Source: RGIG8767 sp964487395 | GTDB lineage: Bacteria; Bacillota; Clostridia; Lachnospirales; Lachnospiraceae | Assembly: GCA_964487395.1 (NCBI GenBank) | Contig: CAZAQH010000043.1 | Coordinates: forward strand, 1-18,993 | Length of the DNA: 18,993 nt | Direction of reading: 5' to 3' | Part shown: one piece after another, positions 7,504 through 16,062 of the stretch | Numbering within the stretch: position 1 is the first letter of the stretch | Layout of the letters: every line of letters begins with the position of its first letter | Notes under the pieces: generated by a model | Databases searched by the model: none | What the model saw: the letters and a program-made list of their open reading frames with translations, nothing else | What the model was told of the DNA's origin: nothing | Translations under genes and position numbers: made by a program

Positions 7504-7826
7504 TGGTAATATCAAAAGAAATGACGTTTTTAGAGCAGACATATCGCTATATCTTTGTTACTGCAATTATTTTTCTTGCAATCATGCTTTTGCTATGTTT
7601 GGTCAGAGCAATAAAAGGTCCTAAAATCGCAGATAGAATTGTAGCGGTTAATATGATGGGAACCATGGTCATGGTTATTATTGCAATACTATCTCTGATG
7701 TTAAATGAAGGATACCTTGCGGATATTTGTTTGATTTATGCCATGATCAGTTTTCTTGCAGTAGTAGTTCTGACAAAAGTATTTATGGGTATTTATCAGG
7801 AAAGAAAAATAAGGGAGGGCAAATAA
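7503..7826 (+). CDS. mrpF: Mrp/Mbh-type antiporter subunit F
   Basis: MrpF/MbhB-family protein of 107 residues with three membrane helices. The conserved RAIKGPKIADRIVAVNMMG (about 35-53) between helices 1 and 2 is the family signature. The start overlaps the mrpE stop, suggesting translational coupling, and its own end carries the ribosome binding site of mrpG. Confidence 0.9.
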   Translation: MVISKEMTFLEQTYRYIFVTAIIFLAIMLLLCLVRAIKGPKIADRIVAVNMMGTMVMVIIAILSLMLNEGYLADICLIYAMISFLAVVVLTKVFMGIYQERKIREGK

Positions 7827-7828
7827 TA

Positions 7829-8179
7829 ATGGAAATACTATCTTATATTCGTTTAGCTGCCGGTTCCGCTTTCTTACTACTTGGACTGATATTATTTGCG
7901 ATTGAAATGTATGGTTCTTATCGTTTTCATTTTGTATTAAACAGAATGCACGCGGCAGCGATTGGAGACACACTCGCAATAGCATCCTGTTTTATAGGAT
8001 TAATTATTTTTTCGGGATTAAACGGAACTTCATTAAAGTTGTTTTTAGTTATTTTGTTTTTGTGGTTTGCCTCTCCGGTATCTTCTCATTTGATATCCCG
8101 TTTGGAAGTAACAACAAATGAAAAGATTAAAGATTACTGTGAGATGGAATCCAAAAACGAAAATCAGAAAGAAGGATAG
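7829..8179 (+). CDS. mrpG: Mrp/Mbh-type antiporter subunit G
   Basis: MrpG/MbhC-family protein of 116 residues with three helices and a charged tail. The segment FHFVLNRMHAAAIGDTLA corresponds to the family motif R-x-H-A-A/S-x-x-x-D-T. I set the start at ATG 7829 because AAGGGAGGG (7811-7819) is correctly spaced and the protein then begins as in relatives; the open frame reaches further upstream only inside mrpF. It works with E and F in the membrane arm next to the DUF4040 protein. Confidence 0.88.
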   Translation: MEILSYIRLAAGSAFLLLGLILFAIEMYGSYRFHFVLNRMHAAAIGDTLAIASCFIGLIIFSGLNGTSLKLFLVILFLWFASPVSSHLISRLEVTTNEKIKDYCEMESKNENQKEG

Positions 8180-8181
8180 AT

Positions 8182-8436
8182 ATGGAATTATTTACATTTA
8201 TATTAATGGTGTTTTTGATTGTATGTGCGATATCTGTCAGCTTTTCAAAAAACCTTTTAAACTCGATTTTAATTTATATGTCCTATAGTCTGGTAATGTC
8301 GATTATCTGGATTCTGTTAGAGTCTCCCGATCTTGCTATTACAGAGGCAGCAGTCGGAGCGGGAATTACCAGTGTACTGTTTTTTATCACCCTGAAAAAA
8401 ATACATGCTATGAAGGGGGATGAAGAAAGTGAGTAA
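8182..8436 (+). CDS. Stand-alone DUF4040 subunit (MbhD-like, equals part of MrpA C-terminus)
   Basis: This 84-residue, three-helix protein corresponds to the DUF4040 segment that in canonical MrpA is fused behind the NuoL-like domain. In archaeal Mbh and Mbx complexes it is the separate subunit D. The motif ESPDLAITEAAVGAGITS (47-64) carries acidic residues E47, D50 and E55 in or near the membrane, implicated in the ion path in this family. It starts two bases after mrpG and overlaps the next gene. Its small size is natural for the split form, not a truncation. Confidence 0.85.
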   Translation: MELFTFILMVFLIVCAISVSFSKNLLNSILIYMSYSLVMSIIWILLESPDLAITEAAVGAGITSVLFFITLKKIHAMKGDEESE

Positions 8437-9397
8437 ATTAAGAGAAAGTAAGAAACATACAAAAGACTTTCATTTTAAAGAATGGTTAGATGGAGAAAAA
8501 GATCCTTATCTTGGTCAGATAGAAATGAAAGCTCAAAAAGAAAAAATCTTGGATGAATCCACAATGGAAGAACGTATGCGGGATTCTCAGGTTGTATTTG
8601 AGAAAGTATATGATGAAACAAAAAATCGTGAACGAAAATTATTTGGAATAATTTATAAAATAACATCCATTTTATTTTGCATTACACTAATTACTGTAAT
8701 GTTAGTGACTGTTTCTTATTTGCCACCAACGGGAAATGCTAGTAATCCGGATAACAATGAAGTAACCGAAAGATATATCGAAAAAGGATTACAGGAAACG
8801 GGAGCAGTTAATATCGTTACCGGTATGATTTTGGATTATCGTGCATTTGATACCTTTGGTGAATCCAATGTACTTTTCATAGCGACCATAACTGTTTTAA
8901 TTCTTCTTCGTGTCAACAAAGGAAAAAATGGAAGTCCTGAGGAAATAGAAGCAGAGCAGAATGACAGATTAAATGAGCCCAAAAATGATTTGATTTTACA
9001 AATGGCGGCATTTATTCTTGTACCTACTATTATCATTTTTGGAATTTATGTTATTTTAAATGGTCATCTTTCACCGGGTGGAGGATTTTCCGGAGGCGCT
9101 ATTATTGGAGCTGGATTAATTCTTTATCTGAATGCATTTGGATTTAAAAAGACTGAGAGGTTCTTTACGGAAAAAACATATAAATGGATTTGCTTTTCTG
9201 CATTGACGGTATATTGTCTTGCAAAAAGCTATTCCTTTTTTACCGGAGCCAATCACCTGGAAAGTCACATTCCACTTGGAACACCGGGTGCCATCTTAAG
9301 CAGTGGTTTGATACTTGTGCTTAATATTTGTGTAGGTATGGTTGTTGCATGCACCATGTATACCTTTTATGTCATGTTCAGAAAAGGAGATTTTTAA
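8429..9397 (+). CDS. mrpB: MbhE-MrpB fusion subunit with soluble N-terminal extension
   Basis: Three parts are visible. Residues 1-70 are hydrophilic, rich in Lys and Glu and probably helical. About 72-165 match MbhE: two helices flanking TGAVNIVTGMILDYRAFDTFGE. About 188-322 are MrpB/MbhF: LVPTIIIFGIYVILNGHLSPGGGFSGG, shown here by the key P-G-G-G-F-S-G-G at 216-223, and four helices. In Thermococcus-type Mbh, E and F are separate genes, while in canonical Mrp the MbhE part belongs to MrpA. I prefer the GTG at 8429, nine bases after AAGGGGG (8413-8419); the ATG at 8420 touches that box and is too close. The start overlaps the previous stop by eight bases. The role of the extension is not known; it may bind a cytosolic partner. 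Confidence 0.82.
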   Translation: MSKLRESKKHTKDFHFKEWLDGEKDPYLGQIEMKAQKEKILDESTMEERMRDSQVVFEKVYDETKNRERKLFGIIYKITSILFCITLITVMLVTVSYLPPTGNASNPDNNEVTERYIEKGLQETGAVNIVTGMILDYRAFDTFGESNVLFIATITVLILLRVNKGKNGSPEEIEAEQNDRLNEPKNDLILQMAAFILVPTIIIFGIYVILNGHLSPGGGFSGGAIIGAGLILYLNAFGFKKTERFFTEKTYKWICFSALTVYCLAKSYSFFTGANHLESHIPLGTPGAILSSGLILVLNICVGMVVACTMYTFYVMFRKGDF

Positions 9398-9772
9398 ATG
9401 GGAGCAAATTTACTTACAAACTACGGAGAAGCAGTTGCAATGATTTTATTCGCAATTGGGTTTTCCAATCTGTTATTACAAAAGAATTTGATTAAAAAAA
9501 TAATCGGTTTAAATATTATGGATACTGCTGTTTATTTATTCTTGGCTGAAAAAGGATATATTCGCGGAAGAGTAGCACCGATTGTAGTAGACGGAATTCA
9601 GGATGTGACAGCATATGTGAATCCGGTACCAAGTGGACTGGTTCTGACCGGAATCGTGGTATCAGTATCTGTCAGTGCTCTTATGCTTGCGTTGACGATT
9701 CGTTTATACCGCCGTTACCACACACTTGACTTGGATGAAATCTCAACACGTTTAAAGAAGGAGGGTCTGTAA
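9398..9772 (+). CDS. mrpC: Mrp/Mbh-type antiporter subunit C (NuoK-like)
   Basis: A 124-residue, three-helix NuoK/MrpC/MbhG homologue. GLNIMDTAVYLFLA and NPVPSGLVLTGIVVS are the family landmarks; the latter is usually P-x-P-Q-A-L-V-L-T-A-I-V-I, so PSGL for PQAL and G for A are changes. The gene starts directly after the previous stop, and the next gene follows directly after its own stop. In complex I relatives, NuoK connects the antiporter subunits with the smaller membrane subunits. Confidence 0.88.
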   Translation: MGANLLTNYGEAVAMILFAIGFSNLLLQKNLIKKIIGLNIMDTAVYLFLAEKGYIRGRVAPIVVDGIQDVTAYVNPVPSGLVLTGIVVSVSVSALMLALTIRLYRRYHTLDLDEISTRLKKEGL

Positions 9773-11263
9773 ATGAATTTTGTACAGAATTTTCCATTCT
9801 TTTCCATTATACTGTCCATGTTTTCAGGAACAGTCAGTTCTGTTTTGCCACCAAAAGCTGCAAAATGGCTGAACACAATTGTAATTGGGATTGTAGGCTT
9901 TATGTCTTTAGTTCTGCTTGTTTTTTTAACGGGAACAGGTGAAAGTTACACCTACATGATGGGACATTTTCCGGCACCCTGGGGTAATGAAATAAGAGCC
10001 GGTCTATTAGAAGCAGGAATGGCTTTGTTTTTCTGCGTTATTATGCTTTTGTCTATAATAGGTGGAAGTAAGAAGTTAATAGAAGATGTAGATGAGAGTA
10101 AACAGAGTCTGTATTACATACTGGTTGATTTGCTGTTAAGCTCTTTGCTTGCACTGGTATACACCAATGATTTATTTACTGCATATGTATTTGTAGAGAT
10201 TAATACAATATCTGCTTGTGGTCTGATTATGATAAGACAAAATGGACGTACCATAGAGGCGGCAGTTCGTTATATGATTATGAGTCTGCTGGGTTCCGGT
10301 TTATTCTTAGTTGGAATCTGTATGCTTTATGATTTGACAGGCCATTTGCTGATGTCAAATATTCAGGAAGCAGTTGCCCAAATTGTTGCAAATGGAACAT
10401 ATACCGTTCCACTACTTGTAACGATTGCATTTATGTCGGTTGGTCTTGCCATAAAAAGTGCATTGTTTCCGTTCCATGCCTGGCTGCCGGATGCATATGG
10501 ATATTCCACGGTATCTTCAGCCGCGATTTTATCAAGCCTTGTTTCAAAAGGGTATATCTTTTTATTAATAAAGATTTTCTACCGTGTTATTGGAATTGAT
10601 ATTATTCAGCAGAGCAAAATCGTAAATATTCTTTTTGTCTTTGGTCTTGCAGGAATGATATTTGGTTCCCTAAGTGCAATTAAAGAAAATGATATAAAGA
10701 GGATGATTGCGTTTTCATCTGTTGCACAGATTGGATACATTTACATGGGAATTGGTCTTGGAAGTGAAGCAGGTATGACTGCCAGTGTTTTTCATATTCT
10801 TTCACATGCGGCAACGAAATCCATGTTATTTATTGCAGCAATGGGATTAACAGAAGTATCTGGTAACAGCAAAAAGTTTATTGATTTGACCGGTTCCGGA
10901 TATCGGAACAAAATTGCCGGAGTTGGATTTATGGTAGGCGCTTTATCCATGGTAGGCCTCCCGGCTTTTTCAGGATTTATTTCAAAACTGCTGTTTGCAC
11001 AGTCAGCCGTATACAGCAACGAAAAAATGTTACCGGCGTTAATCGTTCTTGGTATAAGTACAATATTAAATGCAATTTATTTTATGAAGACCGTAATTCG
11101 TATTTATACACCGCAGGAAACGACATACCCATCTATCAAGGTTAATAAACAAAAAGTATATGCCGTTACAATTGTATTTTTCATTTTGCTTAATGTTACA
11201 CTTGGAATGTTCTCACAGCCGATTGTTGAGTGGATTCATAGTGGACTAGCCATGTTTTCATAA
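9773..11263 (+). CDS. mrpD: Antiporter-like subunit 1 (MrpD/NuoN-type)
   Basis: A 496-residue proton-translocating subunit of the NuoL/M/N-MrpA/D family, with about 14 helices including TM1-2. The residues for ion transfer are in place: E142 in FVEINT (TM5), K228 in GLAIKSALFPFHAWLPDAY (TM7), K259 in SSLVSKG (TM8) and K405 in GFISK (TM12). The A-Y-G-Y-S-T-V-S-S-A loop differs from the HPVAPAPASA loop of two later paralogues, which fits MrpD or MbhH as the closest relative. It is the first of four consecutive large subunits and the most likely MrpD counterpart. Confidence 0.88.
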   Translation: MNFVQNFPFFSIILSMFSGTVSSVLPPKAAKWLNTIVIGIVGFMSLVLLVFLTGTGESYTYMMGHFPAPWGNEIRAGLLEAGMALFFCVIMLLSIIGGSKKLIEDVDESKQSLYYILVDLLLSSLLALVYTNDLFTAYVFVEINTISACGLIMIRQNGRTIEAAVRYMIMSLLGSGLFLVGICMLYDLTGHLLMSNIQEAVAQIVANGTYTVPLLVTIAFMSVGLAIKSALFPFHAWLPDAYGYSTVSSAAILSSLVSKGYIFLLIKIFYRVIGIDIIQQSKIVNILFVFGLAGMIFGSLSAIKENDIKRMIAFSSVAQIGYIYMGIGLGSEAGMTASVFHILSHAATKSMLFIAAMGLTEVSGNSKKFIDLTGSGYRNKIAGVGFMVGALSMVGLPAFSGFISKLLFAQSAVYSNEKMLPALIVLGISTILNAIYFMKTVIRIYTPQETTYPSIKVNKQKVYAVTIVFFILLNVTLGMFSQPIVEWIHSGLAMFS

Positions 11264-11267
11264 AAAT

Positions 11268-11286
11268 ATCTGATTTGTAATCAGAT
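11268..11286 (+). other. Perfect hairpin just before a ribosome binding site
   Basis: ATCTGATT (11268-11275) and AATCAGAT (11279-11286) form an eight-base stem with a three-base loop, with no T tract after it. The GGAGG box of the next gene starts at 11288. This is the only sizeable structured spacer within the ten-gene unit. It may protect mRNA ends or set the output of the downstream gene; it is not a normal terminator. Confidence 0.55.
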
Positions 11287-11300
11287 TGGAGGATAGCTTT

Positions 11301-12620
11301 ATGGATGAAAAAATCGTTACACTTTTTTATCTGACCGAAAAATTTCCTATAATGCTTAAGACAGATGCTGTTAGTCTTATCTTTGGTCTCACGACGATAC
11401 TAATATGGTTATTATGTGGGATATATTCCTTTGCATATTTTAAAGGAGATAAAAAGGTAAAGAGATATACAGTATTTTATATATTCATTTTGTTCATATT
11501 ACTATGTCTGGATTTTGCAGGTAATTTAATCACCTTCTATTTCTTCTATGAAATGATGACATTATTTTCCGTGCCGCTTGTATTTCATACAGAGACAAAA
11601 GAAGCAATGATGGCAGGATTAAAATATTTGTTTTATTCTTTGTGCGGAGCATATATGGTTTTGTTCGGATTCTATTTTGTAAATGCAAAAGCTTCCACAC
11701 TTGCCTTTACCGCAGGAGGAATTTTTGAAAAAGGAATTTTAAATAGCAACGGCACAATATTATTGTTGGCAGCCTTTTTTATGATAGCAGGATTTTCTGT
11801 TAAAGCCGGAATGTTTCCGCTACATGCATGGCTTACCAGTGCGCATCCGGTTGCACCGGCACCGGCTTCTGCTTTTCTATCCGGTATTATTGTAAAAGCA
11901 GGAATACTTGGAATGATACGTACCATTTTCTATATATTTGGAGCAGAGTTTATTAGAGGAACCTGGGTACAAACGACAATTTTAATACTTTCCCTTTTTA
12001 CAGTATTTTTAGGCTCAATGCTTGCATATCGTGAAAAAGTATTAAAGAAACGTCTTGCTTATTCAACAGTCAGTCAGATTTCCTATATCATATTTGGTTT
12101 GATTGTATTAGAACCGATAGCATTTACCGGAGCAATGCTGCATGTCGTATTTCATGCAGTCATCAAATCCTGTTTGTTCCTTTGTGCCGGAGCGATTATT
12201 CATGAAACCGGTTTATACCGCACAGGTGAATTACGTGGAATTGGAAAGAGAATGCCGGTCACACTTTGGTGTTTTGCATTTGCATCCTTATCGTTAATTG
12301 GAATTCCACCGGCAGCAGGATTTGTCAGCAAGTGGAATCTTTGTATAGGTTCTCTTTCAAGTGGGATACCGGTATTTTCAGTATTAGGACCTGTCGTTTT
12401 GTTAGTTAGTGCATTGTTGACAGCAGGCTATTTACTTCCAATTGTAATTCGTGGATTTTTACCGGGAGAAGAATATAAAAATATACCGGTAGAAAAATGC
12501 GCAACCTCAAAGCTTATGTTGATTCCCATGGTAGTACTTGCAGTTTTATGTGTATTACTTGGTGTTTTACCAAATGGATTACTTCACCTTCTGTCGAATA
12601 TTGCGACAGAAATAATGTAG
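11301..12620 (+). CDS. Antiporter-like subunit 2, lacking TM1-2
   Basis: A 439-residue NuoL/M-family ion-translocating subunit. The start is the ATG at 11301, eight bases after GGAGG; a TTG at 11286 lies upstream of that box. E84 in FYEMMTL, K168 in GFSVKAGMFPLHAWL, K199 in GIIVKAG and K344 in GFVSK are the TM5, TM7, TM8 and TM12 residues. The loop HPVAPAPASA is typical. The protein begins right at the segment preceding TM3 (F-x-x-x-L-K-T-D-A-V-S-L), so the first two helices of the family are missing. It is a close tandem paralogue of the following gene, with matching blocks such as FxxGTW, LAYSTxS and CAGxI. Confidence 0.87.
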   Translation: MDEKIVTLFYLTEKFPIMLKTDAVSLIFGLTTILIWLLCGIYSFAYFKGDKKVKRYTVFYIFILFILLCLDFAGNLITFYFFYEMMTLFSVPLVFHTETKEAMMAGLKYLFYSLCGAYMVLFGFYFVNAKASTLAFTAGGIFEKGILNSNGTILLLAAFFMIAGFSVKAGMFPLHAWLTSAHPVAPAPASAFLSGIIVKAGILGMIRTIFYIFGAEFIRGTWVQTTILILSLFTVFLGSMLAYREKVLKKRLAYSTVSQISYIIFGLIVLEPIAFTGAMLHVVFHAVIKSCLFLCAGAIIHETGLYRTGELRGIGKRMPVTLWCFAFASLSLIGIPPAAGFVSKWNLCIGSLSSGIPVFSVLGPVVLLVSALLTAGYLLPIVIRGFLPGEEYKNIPVEKCATSKLMLIPMVVLAVLCVLLGVLPNGLLHLLSNIATEIM

Positions 12621-12636
12621 GAAAGGAGAAACAAAT

Positions 12637-14109
12637 ATGAATTTATATTTAACATTAATTGTAATACTCCTTCCGATACTGGGATCTGTTGTAATTCCTT
12701 TGGTTCCGTTTAAAAGTCGTTTTGTCAAATGTCTTTATATAGAGAGTCTTGTAATACTTAATTCCGTTCTTGTCTTTTATTTGTTGATGAACAGACCGGA
12801 TGGACTTTTTGAAGTGATACATTTTACAGGTGCCTTATCCATCGCTTTTTCCGTAGATGGATTATCCGTTGTATTTGCAGGGCTGATTTCCTTTTTATGG
12901 CCGCTTGCAACGCTTTATTCTTTTGAATATATGAAAAAAGAAGAGCATGAAAATCCATTTTTTATGTTCTATGTCATGACATATGGCGTGACGCTTGGTA
13001 TTTCTCTTGCCGGAAATTTATTGACAATGTATTGTTTTTATGAAATGCTTACATTAGTAACAGTTCCGCTTGTACTTCATACCTTAACGAGAGAAGCTAT
13101 TTTAGCAGGAAGAAAATATCTGTACTATTCTTTGGGAGGAGCAGCATTTGCTTTTCTTGCCTTGATTTTCATCATTTCATATGGTTCCACAAATCAATTT
13201 GTATTTGGTGGAGTGCTTGATATGGCAAAGATTGGAAACAGCACAAATTCACTTTTAATTATTTATGTAATGGCATTTTTCGGATTTGGTGTAAAGGCAG
13301 CACTATGTCCATTTAACTCCTGGTTGCCACAGGCATCTGTTGCACCCACGCCGGTAACTGCACTTTTACATGCAGTTGCAGTTGTAAAAGCAGGAGCGTT
13401 TGCAATTATCAGACTTACCTATTATAGTTTTGGTACCGATTTCTTAAGAGGAACTTGGGCACAAAATGTCGTAATGATTGCGACAATTTTTACGATTGTA
13501 TATGGTTGCAGCCGTGCTTTAAAAGAGACACACTTAAAAAGAAGACTGGCTTATTCTACAATCAGTAATCTGTCTTATATTTTATTTGGTGTTACGATTA
13601 TGACACCGTTAGGTCTTGTAGGTGCATTGTGTCATATGTTGTTCCATGCATTTATGAAAATTTGTTCTTTCTTCTGTGCAGGCTCTATTATGTATCAGAC
13701 AGATAAACATTACATCCATGAACTTAACGGATTAGGACGAAAGATGCCGGTTGTATTTACCTGTTTTACCGTTTCTGCACTGGCACTTATGGGTGTTCCC
13801 GGACTTGCCGGATTTATCAGTAAATACAATCTGGCTAATGCAGCTGTTATGAGTGGCAATGTCTTAGCGTATGTTGGAATCGGTGCGCTGCTTATTTCAG
13901 CACTTTTAACTGCAATATATATGTTAAGTATTGTAATCCGGGCATTTTTCCCGGGAAAAGATTTTGATTATGACAGTGTGAAGCAGTATAAAGATCCTAA
14001 TCTTTTAATGCTGATTCCACTTTGTATTTTTGTAGTCGTTATTTTTGTTTTTGGTCTTCAAAGTGCACCGTTTGTTCAGTATTTTACAAACATTGCAATG
14101 GGAATGTAA
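12637..14109 (+). CDS. Antiporter-like subunit 3
   Basis: A 490-residue NuoL/M/N-family subunit with TM1-2 present. The key residues are E136 in CFYEMLTL, K220 in GFGVKAALCPFNSWLP, K251 in VVKAG and K396 in GFISK. The segment APTPVTALLHAVAVVKAG is of MrpD/NuoM style, with His in TM8. It shares long blocks with the preceding gene, including the FLRGTWAQ and KRRLAYSTISNLSYILFG regions. The two probably arose by tandem duplication, with one copy losing or one keeping the N-terminal helices. A strong AAAGGAG box precedes the ATG. Confidence 0.88.
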   Translation: MNLYLTLIVILLPILGSVVIPLVPFKSRFVKCLYIESLVILNSVLVFYLLMNRPDGLFEVIHFTGALSIAFSVDGLSVVFAGLISFLWPLATLYSFEYMKKEEHENPFFMFYVMTYGVTLGISLAGNLLTMYCFYEMLTLVTVPLVLHTLTREAILAGRKYLYYSLGGAAFAFLALIFIISYGSTNQFVFGGVLDMAKIGNSTNSLLIIYVMAFFGFGVKAALCPFNSWLPQASVAPTPVTALLHAVAVVKAGAFAIIRLTYYSFGTDFLRGTWAQNVVMIATIFTIVYGCSRALKETHLKRRLAYSTISNLSYILFGVTIMTPLGLVGALCHMLFHAFMKICSFFCAGSIMYQTDKHYIHELNGLGRKMPVVFTCFTVSALALMGVPGLAGFISKYNLANAAVMSGNVLAYVGIGALLISALLTAIYMLSIVIRAFFPGKDFDYDSVKQYKDPNLLMLIPLCIFVVVIFVFGLQSAPFVQYFTNIAMGM

Positions 14110-14120
14110 GGAGGTAAATT

Positions 14121-16034
14121 ATGGTAGCACCATATGATGTGATAATAGGAAATATATGTGGACTTGGTTTATCCTTCCGGTTTGATGGATTTAGAATACT
14201 TTATTCCTTGATTGCAACATTTATGTGGCTGATGGCTATGTTTTTTTCCAAAGAATACATGTCACATTATGATAATAAGAAGAGATATTACCTGTTTTCT
14301 GCATTGACATATATTGCTACGATAGGAGTATTTTTATCATCGGATTTATTCACGGCATTTTTATTTTTCGAGATTATGTCCTTTACTTCGTATGTTTGGG
14401 TCGCACAGGATGAGAAAAAAGAATCCCTTCGGGCAGGTGACACCTACCTTGCCATTGCAGTTATGGGTGGACTTGTATTATTAATGGGACTCTTCTTACT
14501 TTATTCCATGACAGGTACGCTACATATGGATGATTTACTTTCGGCAGCAAAGCCTTTTGCCGGAACAAAAAAGCTTTACATTGCAGGAGCTTGTATTCTG
14601 TTTGGCTTTGGTGCAAAAGCAGGAGCCTTTCCACTTCATGTATGGCTTCCAAAAGCGCATCCCGTTGCACCGGCACCGGCATCCGCATTACTTTCCGGAA
14701 TTTTAACAAAGGCTGGAATATTTGGAATACTGATTATCAGCTGTGAGATATTTTTAGGTGATGCTAAGTGGGGAACCTTGATTTTACTTCTTGGTGTGGC
14801 AACTATGTTTTTAGGAGCATTGCTTGCTTTATTTTCCATTAATCTAAAGCGTACACTTGCGTGTTCTTCCGTATCTCAGATTGGATTTATTCTTGTAGGA
14901 ATAGGTATGCAGGGACTCCTGGGTAATGAAAATTATCTGGCTGTTCGTGGAACACTGCTTCATATGGTTAACCATTCTATGCTTAAACTGGTTCTTTTTA
15001 TGGCAGCAGGTGTTGTATTTATGAATATACACGAACTTGATTTAAATAAGATCAAGGGATTTGGCAGAAAGAAACCTCTATTAAATATCATTTTTTTACT
15101 GGGTGGATTAGGTATAGCCGGAGTTCCATTATTTAATGGTTATATAAGTAAAACACTTTTACATGAGAGTATTGTTGAGTATGTAGAATTATTGAAGCTT
15201 GGAGAATACAATGCATATTTGATTTCTGCCACCGGAATGTCAGTTATAGAATGGATTTTCATTATCAGTGGAGGTATTACTGTGGCTTACATGACAAAGC
15301 TTTATATAGCAGTTTTTGTTGAAAAGAATGAAGATGAAGCATTACAGAAACAGTATGATGACAAGAAAAAATACATGAATCCATTAAGCTGTGTGGCATT
15401 ATCATTAAGTGCCGTGTTTATGCCATTAGCAGGAATGTTTCCTCATGCAGTTTCAGATACCATAGCAGATATGGGACAGCATTTCATGAATGTATTTGAA
15501 CGAAGTGAAGTGATAAATTATTTTTCTCTTACTAATTTAATGGGTGCTGTGTATTCTATCATAATTGGAATCGTACTTTATGTAGTAGTAGTTCGTTTGT
15601 GGATGATTAAAAAAGGAGAATACTTAAACCGCTGGCCCAAATATTTTGATTTGGAAGATTATTTTTATCGTCCGTTACTACTTGTTGTATTACCTGTTTT
15701 CTTTGCAACAATTTGCAGATTCTTTGATCGTCTGTTAGATGGTATAGTTGTATTGTTACGAAAGACAATTTTCAAAGACAGTAAGTTGCCGGAAGAACCG
15801 GAAGAGGGAAATGAAATCACACATTTAATCGGCGGGAGTGCGGATAGTTTTATCCACAAAATGAATCAGACTTTCTGGAGTTATCAACCACATAAAGAAA
15901 ATGCAGAGCATAAACTTGCAATGAAACAAAAAGAAATATCAGAGAATAATTCCATAATTGCAAGAAGCTTATCCTTTGGATTATTCTTAGTATGTATAGG
16001 ATTAGTATTAGTATTGCTTTATCTGTTAATATAG
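14121..16034 (+). CDS. Antiporter-like subunit 4, long NuoL-type with C-terminal extension
   Basis: The 637-residue protein is the largest subunit. Its N-terminus begins at the TM3-adjacent FRFDGFRILYS, so TM1-2 are absent. E84 in FFEIMSF, K166 in GFGAKAGAFPLHVWLP, K197 in GILTKAG and K344 in YISK are the transfer residues. After about residue 395 come more helices (near 408-425, 470-490 and 515-535), a charged segment at about 540-600, and a final helix at 612-635. A long tail with a terminal helix recalls NuoL, where a lateral helix ends in a final TM; whether an amphipathic lateral helix exists here needs modelling. It may stand at the distal end of the row, replacing the NuoL-like part of MrpA, but the DUF4040 portion is absent from it. 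Confidence 0.86.
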   Translation: MVAPYDVIIGNICGLGLSFRFDGFRILYSLIATFMWLMAMFFSKEYMSHYDNKKRYYLFSALTYIATIGVFLSSDLFTAFLFFEIMSFTSYVWVAQDEKKESLRAGDTYLAIAVMGGLVLLMGLFLLYSMTGTLHMDDLLSAAKPFAGTKKLYIAGACILFGFGAKAGAFPLHVWLPKAHPVAPAPASALLSGILTKAGIFGILIISCEIFLGDAKWGTLILLLGVATMFLGALLALFSINLKRTLACSSVSQIGFILVGIGMQGLLGNENYLAVRGTLLHMVNHSMLKLVLFMAAGVVFMNIHELDLNKIKGFGRKKPLLNIIFLLGGLGIAGVPLFNGYISKTLLHESIVEYVELLKLGEYNAYLISATGMSVIEWIFIISGGITVAYMTKLYIAVFVEKNEDEALQKQYDDKKKYMNPLSCVALSLSAVFMPLAGMFPHAVSDTIADMGQHFMNVFERSEVINYFSLTNLMGAVYSIIIGIVLYVVVVRLWMIKKGEYLNRWPKYFDLEDYFYRPLLLVVLPVFFATICRFFDRLLDGIVVLLRKTIFKDSKLPEEPEEGNEITHLIGGSADSFIHKMNQTFWSYQPHKENAEHKLAMKQKEISENNSIIARSLSFGLFLVCIGLVLVLLYLLI

Positions 16035-16062
16035 TTTTGAATCATGTAAAGGAAAACAAAAG

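Noticed and set aside
7727..7828. Upstream extension of MrpG
   Set aside because: The extra 34 residues lie wholly inside mrpF, start with a poor codon and do not fit the family; ATG 7829 has a strong ribosome binding site.
7042..16034. Complex I or membrane-bound hydrogenase operon
   Set aside because: No NuoH, NuoB, NuoCD or NuoI-like subunit and no Fe-S or NiFe motifs are encoded, and MrpE, MrpF and MrpG are diagnostic of Mrp/Mbh membrane arms.
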